Shown in pieces: positions 8,114 to 16,124 of a stretch of 64,000 nucleotides of DNA. Within the stretch, counting starts at the first letter, position 1. Each line of letters opens with the position of its first letter. The translations under genes were made by a program, and so were the position numbers. This DNA is from Gilichinskyi gelida (GTDB lineage: Bacteria; Acidobacteriota; Thermoanaerobaculia; Gp7-AA8), in assembly GCA_038040385.1 (NCBI GenBank), contig JBBPII010000003.1, positions 310,001 through 374,000 of the forward strand, written 5' to 3'. The notes beneath the pieces were generated by a model. It searched no databases. It saw nothing but the letters and a program-made list of their open reading frames with translations, and was not told the origin of the DNA.

Positions 8114-9655
8114 ATGCACACATTTTCTTTCGCGGTGCTCGCGCTTTCACTCGCTCTTCAACACGATCACGCCGCGGGCGATCACGCACAGGAGCGCCTC
8201 GGAACCGTCTCGTTCGCGAGCTCGTGCAGCCCTGCCGCGCGGCCGATGATCATGCGCGCCGTGGCCCTGCTGCACTCCTTCTGGTATGACGAGTCGGAAA
8301 AGACCTTCCGCGCCGCAGCGGCGGCCGACCCGCGCTGCGGCATCGCCTGGTGGGGCGTGGCGATGAGCAACTACCACCAGGTGTGGCCGACGCCGTACAC
8401 GCCCGAGGAGCTGGCGCGCGGAATGGCCGCGGCCCAGAAGGCGAAGAAGGTCGGCGCCAAGACGCCGCGCGAGCGCGCCTACATCGATGCCGCCGCCGTC
8501 TTCTTCAAGGACGCCGACAAGTTGGACATCATCCCGCGCGCCCGCGCCTACGAAGCGGCGATGGAGTCGCTCGTCGCCCGCTTCCCCCACGACGACGAAG
8601 CGCGGATCTTCTACGGACTGGCGCTCGTCTCGCACGGCATGTCCCTGCCGACGGACAAAACGTACACGTACCAGAAGAGAGCGGCGGCAATCCTCAACGC
8701 TCTGCTGGAAAAGCATCCCGATCATCCGGGCATCGCGCACTATTTGATCCACAGCTTCGACTATCCGGCGCTCGCGCCGCTGGCGCTGAAGGCGGCGCAT
8801 GCGTACGCGAAGATCGCTCCCTCCTCGCCGCACGCGCTGCACATGCCGTCTCACATCTTCGTGCGTCTCGGGATGTGGTCCGAGACCATCGACTCGAACA
8901 TCGCCTCGGCAGACGCCGCGCGTGATCATGCCGCGCGCACGCATCCCGGTGCCGCCTCGCGCGACATGCTCCACGCCTACGACTACCTTGCCTACGCCTA
9001 CCTGCAGCGCGGCGAGGAGGCGAAGGTGCGTCAGCTCGTCGACGAGCTCGACACGATCAAAGTCCTCGACGTGGAGAACTTCGCCGGCTACTACGCGCTC
9101 GCGGCCGTCCCGGCGCGCTTCGCGCTGGAGCGGCGGCGTTGGGCCGACGCGGCCGCGCTGACGGTGAAGCCGGAGAACTTGCCGTGGGATCGGTACGCGT
9201 ACGCGGAGGCGATCACCGCGTTCGCGCGGGCGATCGGTGCGGCGCGTAGCGGCAATCCGGCGCGCGCCCGCGCCGACGCCGAGCGCCTTCAGCAGTTGCG
9301 CCAGAAGCTCATCGAACAGAAAAACGGCTACTGGGCCGATCAGGTCGAGGCGCAACGCCGCGTCGCCGACGCCTGGATCGCCCGCGCCGAGGGGCGAAAC
9401 GACGAGGCGTTGTCGTTGCTCCGTTCCGCCGCCGATCTCGAAGACTCGATGGACAAGAGTCCGGTGACGCCTGGCGCCATCCTCCCCGCGCGGGAGATGC
9501 TGGGCGATCTCCTGCTGGAGCTCAACCAGCCGGAAAAAGCGCTCGAGGCCTACCAGGCGGCGCTGAAAGACTCACCGAACCGCCTGAATGGACTCTCGGG
9601 CGTCGCGCGCGCGGCGCAACTGGCGGGCGACCGCCGCAAGGCCAGCGTACAATAA
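8114..9655 (+). CDS. Secreted tetratricopeptide-repeat protein
   Basis: A 513-aa protein with a short signal peptide (MHTFSFAVLALSLALQ) followed by a His-rich stretch (HDHAAGDH). The first helical pair, with SSCSPAARPMIMRAVALLHS and WWGVAMSNYHQVW, is characteristic of a TPR family common in Acidobacteriota and related phyla. Further TPR-like helical pairs run to the C-terminus, ending with LGDLLLELNQPEKALEAYQAAL. It is likely periplasmic or surface exposed and scaffolds protein contacts; no catalytic motif is seen. The partner is unknown. Its last codons contain the -10 box of the next gene. Confidence 0.82.
   Translation: MHTFSFAVLALSLALQHDHAAGDHAQERLGTVSFASSCSPAARPMIMRAVALLHSFWYDESEKTFRAAAAADPRCGIAWWGVAMSNYHQVWPTPYTPEELARGMAAAQKAKKVGAKTPRERAYIDAAAVFFKDADKLDIIPRARAYEAAMESLVARFPHDDEARIFYGLALVSHGMSLPTDKTYTYQKRAAAILNALLEKHPDHPGIAHYLIHSFDYPALAPLALKAAHAYAKIAPSSPHALHMPSHIFVRLGMWSETIDSNIASADAARDHAARTHPGAASRDMLHAYDYLAYAYLQRGEEAKVRQLVDELDTIKVLDVENFAGYYALAAVPARFALERRRWADAAALTVKPENLPWDRYAYAEAITAFARAIGAARSGNPARARADAERLQQLRQKLIEQKNGYWADQVEAQRRVADAWIARAEGRNDEALSLLRSAADLEDSMDKSPVTPGAILPAREMLGDLLLELNQPEKALEAYQAALKDSPNRLNGLSGVARAAQLAGDRRKASVQ
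9648..9653 (+). promoter_or_regulatory. Leaderless -10 box of the 9660 gene
   Basis: TACAAT overlaps the TAA stop of the TPR gene and ends 6 nt before the next ATG. This is the spacing expected if transcription starts at the A of the ATG. Confidence 0.55.
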
Positions 9656-9659
9656 CCAA

Positions 9660-10364
9660 ATGTTCGCAGCCATCGCTCTCTCCGTCATCGCCCTCGGCGT
9701 CGGCGCCAACAACTCCAACTCCCTCATCGTCCGCATCGACGGCAAGGAGACGCGCGTCACCCTCGCCGGCGTAGCCGCCGGTTCCGAGCGCGGCGCCGCG
9801 TTCGCCAACTGCCTCGTCGCGGGGCGCGTCCTCCGCATCAAGGGACCGCACTCCGCCGCGACCGCAACCCTGCTCGACGACAGCTCCGTCGCGGGACATG
9901 TCGCCGAGTTCGTCCAGACAAATACGACGAGCGACCCCTGCGCGATCGGCAAGGCCGCGTATCAGCCGAAGATCCCCACCACGGCACCAAAGGCCGCAGC
10001 AACGGCTCAGCCGGCGAAGAAGCCCGTGCGCCAAGTCCACGTTTCCTTCGCCACCGGCACGCAGCCGAAGGAAGGGGTGCGCGTTCCGCCCCCGCCCGTC
10101 ACCACCGGCGAGTGGGCCAACACCTACCGCCCCCCCGCCCCCCGTCCGAAGCCGAGCGACCAGCCGGTGATCTCCCAGCCCCCGCCGGCCGTGACGTACC
10201 AGCCTCCCGTCGCCGGGACGTACACGCCGCCGACGGTCACGGCGACGACCGTAACGCCGGCGCCGCGGGCACAGCCCTCACTGGAGCAGCAGGGAACGCA
10301 GCAGCTTCCGCAGCAGGGGACGACGGTGGTGCCGACGACCACGTACGTGCCGCCGCCGCAATAG
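9660..10364 (+). CDS. Secreted SNase-like protein with Pro-rich tail, paralog of the 5988 gene
   Basis: A 234-aa protein of unknown function. Residues 1-14 are a hydrophobic leader (MFAAIALSVIALGV). Residues about 20-105 hold the same small domain as the 5988 product, with the Cys of NCLV and of DPC conserved. The remainder, from about residue 115, is a low-complexity Pro/Thr/Gln-rich tail (PPPPVTTGEW, QPPPAVTYQPP, QQGTQQLPQQG), likely an extended linker or wall-spanning segment. The ATG at 9660 was chosen because it follows TACAAT by 6 nt and opens the hydrophobic leader. It abuts the convergent beta-helix gene with no spacer. Confidence 0.7.
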   Translation: MFAAIALSVIALGVGANNSNSLIVRIDGKETRVTLAGVAAGSERGAAFANCLVAGRVLRIKGPHSAATATLLDDSSVAGHVAEFVQTNTTSDPCAIGKAAYQPKIPTTAPKAAATAQPAKKPVRQVHVSFATGTQPKEGVRVPPPPVTTGEWANTYRPPAPRPKPSDQPVISQPPPAVTYQPPVAGTYTPPTVTATTVTPAPRAQPSLEQQGTQQLPQQGTTVVPTTTYVPPPQ

Positions 10365-12044
10365 CTAGACTGTGCCGTCGTCGCCGAGGGCGACGATCAG
10401 CTCGGCGAAGAACGTCCCATTCGGCTGCGCGAAGGAGCCGTCGATGGTGAGCACGACGCCGAGGGTGTCGCCGGGGTTGAACGTGTAGCGGAGGTGCTCC
10501 GCCTCGTCCATCTCACTCTGTCCGGCGAGGCTGGAGTTGGAAAACAACGTCGCGCCGTTCTTCTGCACGCTGTATCCCCAGGTTCCGCTCACCGGCACCG
10601 ACGAGTAGTAGATGTTGATGCCGACGACGTGGCCGCTGAAGGACATCAGGTACGAGGTGTTCGGCGACGCGCCGCACCTCATCAGCGCGCTCGAACCGGG
10701 AGTCACCGGCACGTTGTTGACGAACTCGTAGCGCGTGCGGGTCATGGAGAAGAAGGGGGCGTGGAACGCGCCGCCCAGCGCCGGCGAGGGAAACGTGCCG
10801 TCCCCGATGTACAGCGGCTCGCCCGGCGGGATATTGAAAGCGGGGGCGTAGAACGAGATCTGCGCGCCGCTGGTGATGCCGGCCGCGGGGTTGAACAGGA
10901 TCCCGCCGTCCGGGCCCATGAAGCGGCAATTCGCGAAGTGCATCTGCCCCGCCTGCAGCACGTCGAAGAAAAACGGCTGGTTCAGATAGCTGACGAAGAC
11001 GCAGTCGTTGAAATAGGCATAGCTCTGGTTGTCGGTGTAGGCGTGGCGGGAGTTGTTCTCGAGCCAGCAGGTGGTGACGGTCGTCCGCGCCGACTGCGCG
11101 AGGGTTTGCAGTCCGTATTGGCGGTTCGACTCGAGGATGGTGTCGAGCAACTCGGCCCACGAGCCGATGTTCGAGAACCCGATGTTGCAGTAGTGAAGGT
11201 AACACTTGCGCACGGTGACGGTGGTCGACGGACCGTTGCCCGTTCCCAGCGTGACCTGGATGCCGATGGCGAAGTTGTTGATGTCGACGAAGGCGACCTC
11301 CGTGTCGATCGCGCCGCGGAAGCGGATGCCGATGCCGGTGGTGGTGCCGGCGGTGGCGGAGTTGTACGCGGTCACCCCTTCGATACGCACGCCGCCGACC
11401 TGCCAGAAATCGATCGCATTCGCCGCGACGTTGCTGCAGACGACGCGAAAGTTTTCGAAGCGGGTGTTATTCGTCCAGGTGTCGCCGCCGATGTTCTGTC
11501 CCACCTCGATGGCCGTTCCCGGTCCTGAGTAGCTGATCACCGCGCACTGCTCGTCAACCGGGATGCTCGACGGCGTGCCGACCGGCGAGGCGAGGCCGAG
11601 GATGCAGGCGTAGTTCTGCGTCACCGTCAGGCCGGCGGTGCCGGTGTCGTAGACGGTGTTGGCGAGGACGAGCGGGATGCGCGACCCCGCCGCGGCGTAG
11701 AGCGCGGTCTGCAGCGCGCCCGAGCCGAACCACTCCGGAAAGACCGCGGTGAGCAACGTGGCGCCGGCAGCGCCGAAGGAAACGCTGCCGGCCCCCGAGA
11801 AGATCGCGTAGCGGTCGGCCAGCAGCCCGCCCGCGATGGTAAGCGTGACGCCGGCGTTGATGTCCAGCATCGCCCCCTGCGGTGCGACCAGCGTGACGTT
11901 CGGGGCGATGGTGGTGTCGACGGCGATGGTGTACGTGCCGGGATCGAGGACCACCGTCCCGCCCCCCGGCTGCGCGGCGGCGGCGGCGGCCGCAACGTCG
12001 TTGCCGAAGTTGGCGGAATTCAGAAAGGGCGTTGTGGCGGACAT
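10365..12044 (-). CDS. Orphan right-handed beta-helix (tailspike/pectate-lyase-like) protein
   Basis: A 559-aa protein with no signal peptide. The N-terminus reads as a pectate-lyase-3-type repeat start (DVAAAAAAAQPGGGTVVLDPGTYTI). PEWFG near residue 103 is a motif typical of phage tailspike and appendage beta-helix proteins. The middle is Asn/Thr-rich with short strands (VRIEGVTAYN, VTVRKCYLHYCNIG, TTCWLENNSRHAYTDN) that look like beta-helix rungs. The last ~110 residues form a distinct beta-rich domain. No phage genes, holin or chaperone lie nearby. A polysaccharide-binding or -cleaving role is inferred. Its promoter overlaps the stop codon of the upstream gene. Confidence 0.7.
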   Translation of the reverse strand: MSATTPFLNSANFGNDVAAAAAAAQPGGGTVVLDPGTYTIAVDTTIAPNVTLVAPQGAMLDINAGVTLTIAGGLLADRYAIFSGAGSVSFGAAGATLLTAVFPEWFGSGALQTALYAAAGSRIPLVLANTVYDTGTAGLTVTQNYACILGLASPVGTPSSIPVDEQCAVISYSGPGTAIEVGQNIGGDTWTNNTRFENFRVVCSNVAANAIDFWQVGGVRIEGVTAYNSATAGTTTGIGIRFRGAIDTEVAFVDINNFAIGIQVTLGTGNGPSTTVTVRKCYLHYCNIGFSNIGSWAELLDTILESNRQYGLQTLAQSARTTVTTCWLENNSRHAYTDNQSYAYFNDCVFVSYLNQPFFFDVLQAGQMHFANCRFMGPDGGILFNPAAGITSGAQISFYAPAFNIPPGEPLYIGDGTFPSPALGGAFHAPFFSMTRTRYEFVNNVPVTPGSSALMRCGASPNTSYLMSFSGHVVGINIYYSSVPVSGTWGYSVQKNGATLFSNSSLAGQSEMDEAEHLRYTFNPGDTLGVVLTIDGSFAQPNGTFFAELIVALGDDGTV

Positions 12045-12053
12045 CGCGCCGTC

Positions 12054-12059
12054 ATTCTA
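12054..12059 (-). promoter_or_regulatory. Leaderless -10 box of the beta-helix gene
   Basis: TAGAAT on the minus strand, 9 nt before the ATG. Its TAG is the stop codon of the preceding membrane-protein gene. Confidence 0.55.
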
Positions 12060-12455
12060 TCTGGCGGCGCCGTATGCCGGCACCGGCGCGCCCTCTTTCA
12101 GCTTGAGATACGAGAGCAGGAAGAGGACGCCCCAGCCGAGGTCGCCCAATCCGCCGTAAACCCATGGGAGGAGTCCGACCCGCCCTGCCAGGTAGAGACA
12201 GATCATCGTGCCGCCGAAGATCGCCTTCTCCAGCACGAAGAGCGGCATCAGCGGACGATAGCGCGCCGGGTCTTTCGCCACCACGAAGAACAGCAGGTGG
12301 AGGGCGACGACGGTTCCGGTGAAGCCGTAGTAGAACTCGGGATGGTTGATGGCCGGCGGGAGCCATACCCCCAGCTTTGATTCCAGGAAGTACAACAGAG
12401 CAAGACCGAGTCCGTAGACTCCGGCGAGGCTGAACACGCGCGCGGCGAATTTCAT
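12057..12455 (-). CDS. Small four-helix membrane protein, unknown function
   Basis: A 132-residue protein with about four hydrophobic helices (VFSLAGVYGLGLALLYFLE; FYYGFTGTVVALHLLFFVVA; LFVLEKAIFGGTMICLYLAG; YGGLGDLGWGVLFLLSYL). A similar helix layout occurs in uncharacterised small membrane families, but I cannot name one with confidence. The ATG at 12455 (MKFAARVF) was preferred over an upstream in-frame start because it opens directly into the first helix and is preceded by AGAGGGA. It lies downstream of uvrB on the same strand, 47 nt from its stop. Confidence 0.65.
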   Translation of the reverse strand: MKFAARVFSLAGVYGLGLALLYFLESKLGVWLPPAINHPEFYYGFTGTVVALHLLFFVVAKDPARYRPLMPLFVLEKAIFGGTMICLYLAGRVGLLPWVYGGLGDLGWGVLFLLSYLKLKEGAPVPAYGAAR

Positions 12456-12502
12456 GATTGCGTCCCTCTTTGGGAGATAGTGTGCGCCGCAGCCGGGGCG
12501 TT

Positions 12503-14488
12503 TCACACGAAAATCCGCAGTTCCTTCAGCTCGCGGAGCCGGTCGCGGATCTCGGCGGCTTTCTCGAAGTCGAGATTCTTCGCCGCCTCCTTCATTTCCT
12601 TCGTCAGTCGGGAGATGGCCTTATCGATGTCCTCGTCGGCCACCAGGTCGAGCCGCTTGCTCGGGCCGCCGGGGATCTCGAAGTAGTCGAGGTTGGCCAT
12701 CTTCACCAGATCGCTGTCGATGGCCTTGATGATGGTGGCCGGCTCGATGCCGTGCTCCTCGTTGTACGCCTGCTGGATGGCCCGGCGGCGTTTGGTCTCG
12801 TCGATGGCGAAGCGGAGCGAGTCGGTGATCTTGTCGGCGTACAGGATGGCCAGCCCATTGAGATTGCGCGCCGCGCGACCGATGGTCTGGATGAGCGAGG
12901 TCTGCGAGCGGAGGAAGCCCTCCTTGTCGGCGTCGAGGATGGCCACGCACGAACATTCCGGGATGTCGAGGCCTTCGCGCAGCAGATTGATACCCACCAG
13001 CACGTCGAACACGCCGCCGCGGAAGTCGCGGATGATGGCGATGCGCTCCAGGGTCTCCACATCGGAGTGGAGGTAATTGACCTTGATGCCGAGCTCCATC
13101 AGGTAGCGCGTCAGGTCCTCCGCCATCCGCTTGGTCAGGGTGGTGACCATCACCCGCTCGTTCTTCGCGCTGCGCTCCTTGATCACGCCGATCAGATCGT
13201 CGACCTGCCCCTTGACCGGCCGGATGGAGAGCTCCGGATCGAGCAGTCCGGTCGGCCGGATGACCTGCTCGGCGAAGAGGCCCCCCGCCTTCTCCATCTC
13301 GTACGCCGCAGGCGTGGCGGAGACGTAGAGAATCTGTCCCAGCTTCCCTTCGAACTCCTCGAAGGACAGCGGGCGGTTGTCGATGGCGCTCGGCAGGCGG
13401 AAGCCATACTCCACCAGGGTCTCCTTGCGCGAGCGATCGCCGCCCCACATCCCCCGCACCTGCGGCACGGTCTGGTGCGACTCGTCGATGACCATCAGGA
13501 AGTCTTCGGGGAAATAGTCGATGAGCGTAGGCGGCGGCTGTCCCTTCTTCCGCCCCGACAGATGCCGCGAGTAATTCTCGATGCCGTTGCAGAAGCCGAG
13601 CTCCGCGATCATCTCCAGGTCGAAGAGAGTCCGCTGCGAGAGGCGCTGGGCCTCGAGCAGGCGGTCGTTGGCGCGCAGCTCGGTCACCCGCTCGTCGAGC
13701 TCCGTGCGGATGTTCTCCATCGCCTCGAGCAGCCGCTCGCGCGGGGTGACGTAGTGGGTGCGGGGATAGATGGCGATGCGATCGAAGTTGCCGCTGGTGC
13801 GGCCGGTGATGGGATCGATGCGGGAGATCTTGTCGATCTCGTCGCCGAAGAACTCGATGCGCACCGCGTCGTCCTCGTAGGCCGGCCAGAGCTCGAGCAC
13901 GTCGCCACGGACGCGGAACATGCCGCGTCCGAGGTCGTAAGGGGTGCGCTCGTACTGCATCTCGGTGAGCTTGCGGAGGTACTGGGTCATCGGCTTCTCC
14001 ACCCCTCGCTCGAAAAAGAGGAGCATGCCGAAGTAGAGATCGGGATCGCCGATGCCGTAGATGCACGACACCGAGGCGACGATGATGACGTCGCGCCGCT
14101 CGAAGAGCGACTTGGTCGCCGCCAGCCGCAGCTTGTCGATCTCGTCGTTCTTGGTCATCTCCTTTTCGATGTAGAGATCGTTCTGCGGGATGTAGGCCTC
14201 GGGCTGGTAGTAGTCGTAGTACGAAACGAAATACTCGACCCGGTTCTCGGGGAAGAAGTTCTTGAACTCCTGGTAGAGCTGCGCGGCGAGGGTCTTGTTG
14301 TGGCTGAGCACCAGCGTGGGGCGGTTGATCTCCTCGAGGACCTTGGCCACGGTGAAGGTCTTGCCGGAGCCGGTGACGCCGAGGAGCACCTGGTGCTTGT
14401 CGCCGCGTTTCAGGCCCTCGATGAGCTGCTCGATGGCCTGCGGCTGGTCGCCCTGGGGCTGGAAGGGGGATGCGAGTTTGAAGGTCAT
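12503..14488 (-). CDS. uvrB: UvrABC excinuclease subunit B
   Basis: DNA-damage verification helicase of nucleotide excision repair; it receives DNA from UvrA and recruits UvrC. The 661-aa length is normal. Walker A is GVTGSGKT (residues 37-44). The beta-hairpin that inserts between strands contains YYDYYQPEAYIP. The helicase motif DESHQTVPQ, the C-terminal motor motif QTIGRAARN and the UVR domain (EMKEAAKNLDFEKAAEIRDR) at the extreme C-terminus are all present. Its ATG overlaps the TGA of the preceding gene (ATGA), so translation is probably coupled to that membrane protein. Confidence 0.98.
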   Translation of the reverse strand: MTFKLASPFQPQGDQPQAIEQLIEGLKRGDKHQVLLGVTGSGKTFTVAKVLEEINRPTLVLSHNKTLAAQLYQEFKNFFPENRVEYFVSYYDYYQPEAYIPQNDLYIEKEMTKNDEIDKLRLAATKSLFERRDVIIVASVSCIYGIGDPDLYFGMLLFFERGVEKPMTQYLRKLTEMQYERTPYDLGRGMFRVRGDVLELWPAYEDDAVRIEFFGDEIDKISRIDPITGRTSGNFDRIAIYPRTHYVTPRERLLEAMENIRTELDERVTELRANDRLLEAQRLSQRTLFDLEMIAELGFCNGIENYSRHLSGRKKGQPPPTLIDYFPEDFLMVIDESHQTVPQVRGMWGGDRSRKETLVEYGFRLPSAIDNRPLSFEEFEGKLGQILYVSATPAAYEMEKAGGLFAEQVIRPTGLLDPELSIRPVKGQVDDLIGVIKERSAKNERVMVTTLTKRMAEDLTRYLMELGIKVNYLHSDVETLERIAIIRDFRGGVFDVLVGINLLREGLDIPECSCVAILDADKEGFLRSQTSLIQTIGRAARNLNGLAILYADKITDSLRFAIDETKRRRAIQQAYNEEHGIEPATIIKAIDSDLVKMANLDYFEIPGGPSKRLDLVADEDIDKAISRLTKEMKEAAKNLDFEKAAEIRDRLRELKELRIFV

Positions 14489-15018
14489 GGGGTTGCGGGG
14501 TCTCGGGGTCTCGAAGTCTCGGCGGGGTGGGGCTGCGAGACCGCGCGACCGCGCGACCGCGCAACCCTTTCATTCACGTCGCGCGCCGCGCGCGTCAACT
14601 TCTCCGCCTCCCCCGTCGTCACGCTGCTGTCCGCTGACGCGTCGCGGATCGCTTGCAGCAGCGGCTGCAGGTGGTCGATGGAGACCTTGCCGTCCGCGAG
14701 GTTCTTGCGCAGCGTCTTCATCTCCGCGTCGAACGCCGCCTTCTGCGCGGCGGTGACGTCCTTGGCGAACATGCCGCGGATCTCGTCGCCCATCGCGCTG
14801 AAGAGCGTGGCGAAGAGCGCGCCGCCCTTGCCGCTGCGGGCGACCGCGCCGCCGGCGAAGAGGACGAGGACCGCCACCAGCGATGCCGCGCCGCAGCCGA
14901 ACGCCACCCACCGCGGGAAGATCGGCCGCACCTCGGACAACGGCGCCGCGTAGTAATCGGCGGGGCGGCGGAACGGAAGCGGCCGCGGTTCAGGCGCGGA
15001 GGGAATGATGTCGCTCAA
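14485..15018 (-). CDS. Single-pass membrane protein coupled to uvrB, unknown function
   Basis: 177 residues beginning at a TTG codon. A Pro-rich cytoplasmic N-terminus is followed by one transmembrane helix (WVAFGCGAASLVAVLVLFAGG, about 39-59). A soluble helical region follows (AAQKAAFDAEMKTLRKNLADG to EKLTRAARDVNERVA). The C-terminal tail SRGRAVSQPHPAETSRPRDP is encoded by a GC-rich repeat-like stretch (GGTCTCG / CGAGACC) and may be a late addition. The stop overlaps the uvrB start by 4 nt. I do not recognise a family; coupling to uvrB need not mean a repair role. Confidence 0.6.
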   Translation of the reverse strand: MSDIIPSAPEPRPLPFRRPADYYAAPLSEVRPIFPRWVAFGCGAASLVAVLVLFAGGAVARSGKGGALFATLFSAMGDEIRGMFAKDVTAAQKAAFDAEMKTLRKNLADGKVSIDHLQPLLQAIRDASADSSVTTGEAEKLTRAARDVNERVARSRGRAVSQPHPAETSRPRDPATP

Positions 15019-15030
15019 AGAGGCCCGGAG

Positions 15031-15040
15031 AATGTATCAT
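15031..15040. promoter_or_regulatory. Divergent -10 boxes (uvrB operon / CheY-like)
   Basis: Plus strand TATCAT (15035-15040) would give the response-regulator gene a ~41-nt leader ending in an AAGGAAG SD. Minus strand TACATT (15031-15036) lies 12 nt before the TTG start of the membrane-protein gene. Confidence 0.4.
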
Positions 15041-15087
15041 GCGCCTATCGTTCCGCTCGCAACCCACACATAAGGAAGCACATCAGC

Positions 15088-15468
15088 ATGCCGGTCTCAT
15101 TGTCCAATGTCACGGTCCTGATTCTCGATGACAACCCGCTCGTCCTGAAGCTGGGCCGCGCCCTGCTCGAGCGCGAAGGCTGCACCGTTCTCACCGCCTC
15201 GAGCTGGATCGAGTTCAACCACGTCCTGGCCGGCAACTCACCCGACATCATCTTCCTCGACGTCAACCTCCCGAGCATCAAGGGCAACCGTCTCAGCGAA
15301 GTGCTCAAGTCGCAGTCGAACAAGAAGGACATCCCCATCGTCCTGATCTCCGACCTTCCCGAGAAGTCGCTGGAGGAGATGTTCCCCAGCTCCGGCGCCA
15401 ACTGCTGGATGCGGAAGCCGCTGACGCGCGACAAGATGATCGACATGATCAATCGCTTCGTGAAATGA
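15088..15468 (+). CDS. CheY-like single-domain response regulator
   Basis: A 126-aa receiver domain without an output domain. Acidic pocket residues are D14 and D15 (LILDDNP), the phospho-acceptor is D58 (IIFLDVNLPS), and the conserved Ser and Lys follow in PIVLISD and WMRKPLT. It should be phosphorylated by a histidine kinase and signal by protein contact. The ATG at 15088 is chosen over longer in-frame starts because it follows an AAGGAAG SD and gives an exact receiver domain. The next gene overlaps its stop (ATGA). A soluble histidine kinase without its own adjacent regulator lies at 19053 and is a candidate partner (inference). Confidence 0.9.
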   Translation: MPVSLSNVTVLILDDNPLVLKLGRALLEREGCTVLTASSWIEFNHVLAGNSPDIIFLDVNLPSIKGNRLSEVLKSQSNKKDIPIVLISDLPEKSLEEMFPSSGANCWMRKPLTRDKMIDMINRFVK

Positions 15469-16124
15469 CCGATGGGACGCGCATCCTTCGCACCCTCGCC
15501 GTCCCTCTGATCGTCGCCCTCGTCTTTCTCTTCCTCGTTCCCAAGACCTGCCAGAAGGCCATCGGCACGCGCAAGCTGCGCCTTCCCACTGCTGCCGCGT
15601 CGCCGCCGTCCGACACGGGGCTGCACATCGAGTCGGTGAGCCCCGACGCACCCTCCTCGCGTCCGGTGAGCTATCCCGCCGGCCTCGACGCGCAGCGCGT
15701 GCGGTACCTCATCGAGATCGACCCGCACTTCGTGGAGCCGTACAAGATCCTCCTCCCGAAGCCCGGCGGCATGGTGGTCGACCCCGCGCCCGCCGACGCG
15801 CTGGTCCGCGCCGGCTGGTTCGAGTCCTCCGGCGGCGGCTACACGCCGGCCCGCGGCGCCGCGCTGCACCTCGGTGGGATGAACGAGACGCCTGTGGCCT
15901 GGCTGGTGCCGGCCGGCAAACGGAAGTTCGAGCGCGTAACCAGCACCGCCGACCTCGGCAACGGCAAAGCGCGCGTCGGCTTCACCTGGCAGTGGGAGCC
16001 GAACGAGGCCGGCCGGGCGATCAAGTCCTCGTTTGACCTCCACCAGGGCGCCGCGGAGTTCGGCGGAGGGGGCGAGCATCCGTGGGATTTGAATTCGGTG
16101 TCAGTGGATGGGGAGTGGCGGTGA
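15465..16124 (+). CDS. Membrane-anchored protein of unknown function
   Basis: A 219-aa protein with one N-terminal transmembrane anchor (TLAVPLIVALVFLFLVP) and a periplasmic remainder of low complexity then beta-rich sequence (RVRYLIEIDPHFVEPYKILLP; VAWLVPAGKRKFERV; ARVGFTWQWEPNEAG). No family recognised. It is translationally coupled to the CheY-like gene, so may be part of the same response. Its 3' end overlaps the convergent PBP1A gene by 24 bp. Confidence 0.65.
   Translation: MTDGTRILRTLAVPLIVALVFLFLVPKTCQKAIGTRKLRLPTAAASPPSDTGLHIESVSPDAPSSRPVSYPAGLDAQRVRYLIEIDPHFVEPYKILLPKPGGMVVDPAPADALVRAGWFESSGGGYTPARGAALHLGGMNETPVAWLVPAGKRKFERVTSTADLGNGKARVGFTWQWEPNEAGRAIKSSFDLHQGAAEFGGGGEHPWDLNSVSVDGEWR

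Noticed and set aside
10365..12044. Calling the beta-helix gene a prophage remnant
   Set aside because: No other phage gene, no att-like repeat, and flanking genes are tightly packed chromosomal genes.
14497..14565. Tandem CGCGACCG-type stretch upstream of uvrB as a separate repeat family
   Set aside because: Only one copy in the window and it is within coding sequence; could be simple low complexity.
12458..14953. 831-codon open frame antisense to uvrB
   Set aside because: Same antisense artefact; uvrB is unmistakable and no family features appear on the other strand.
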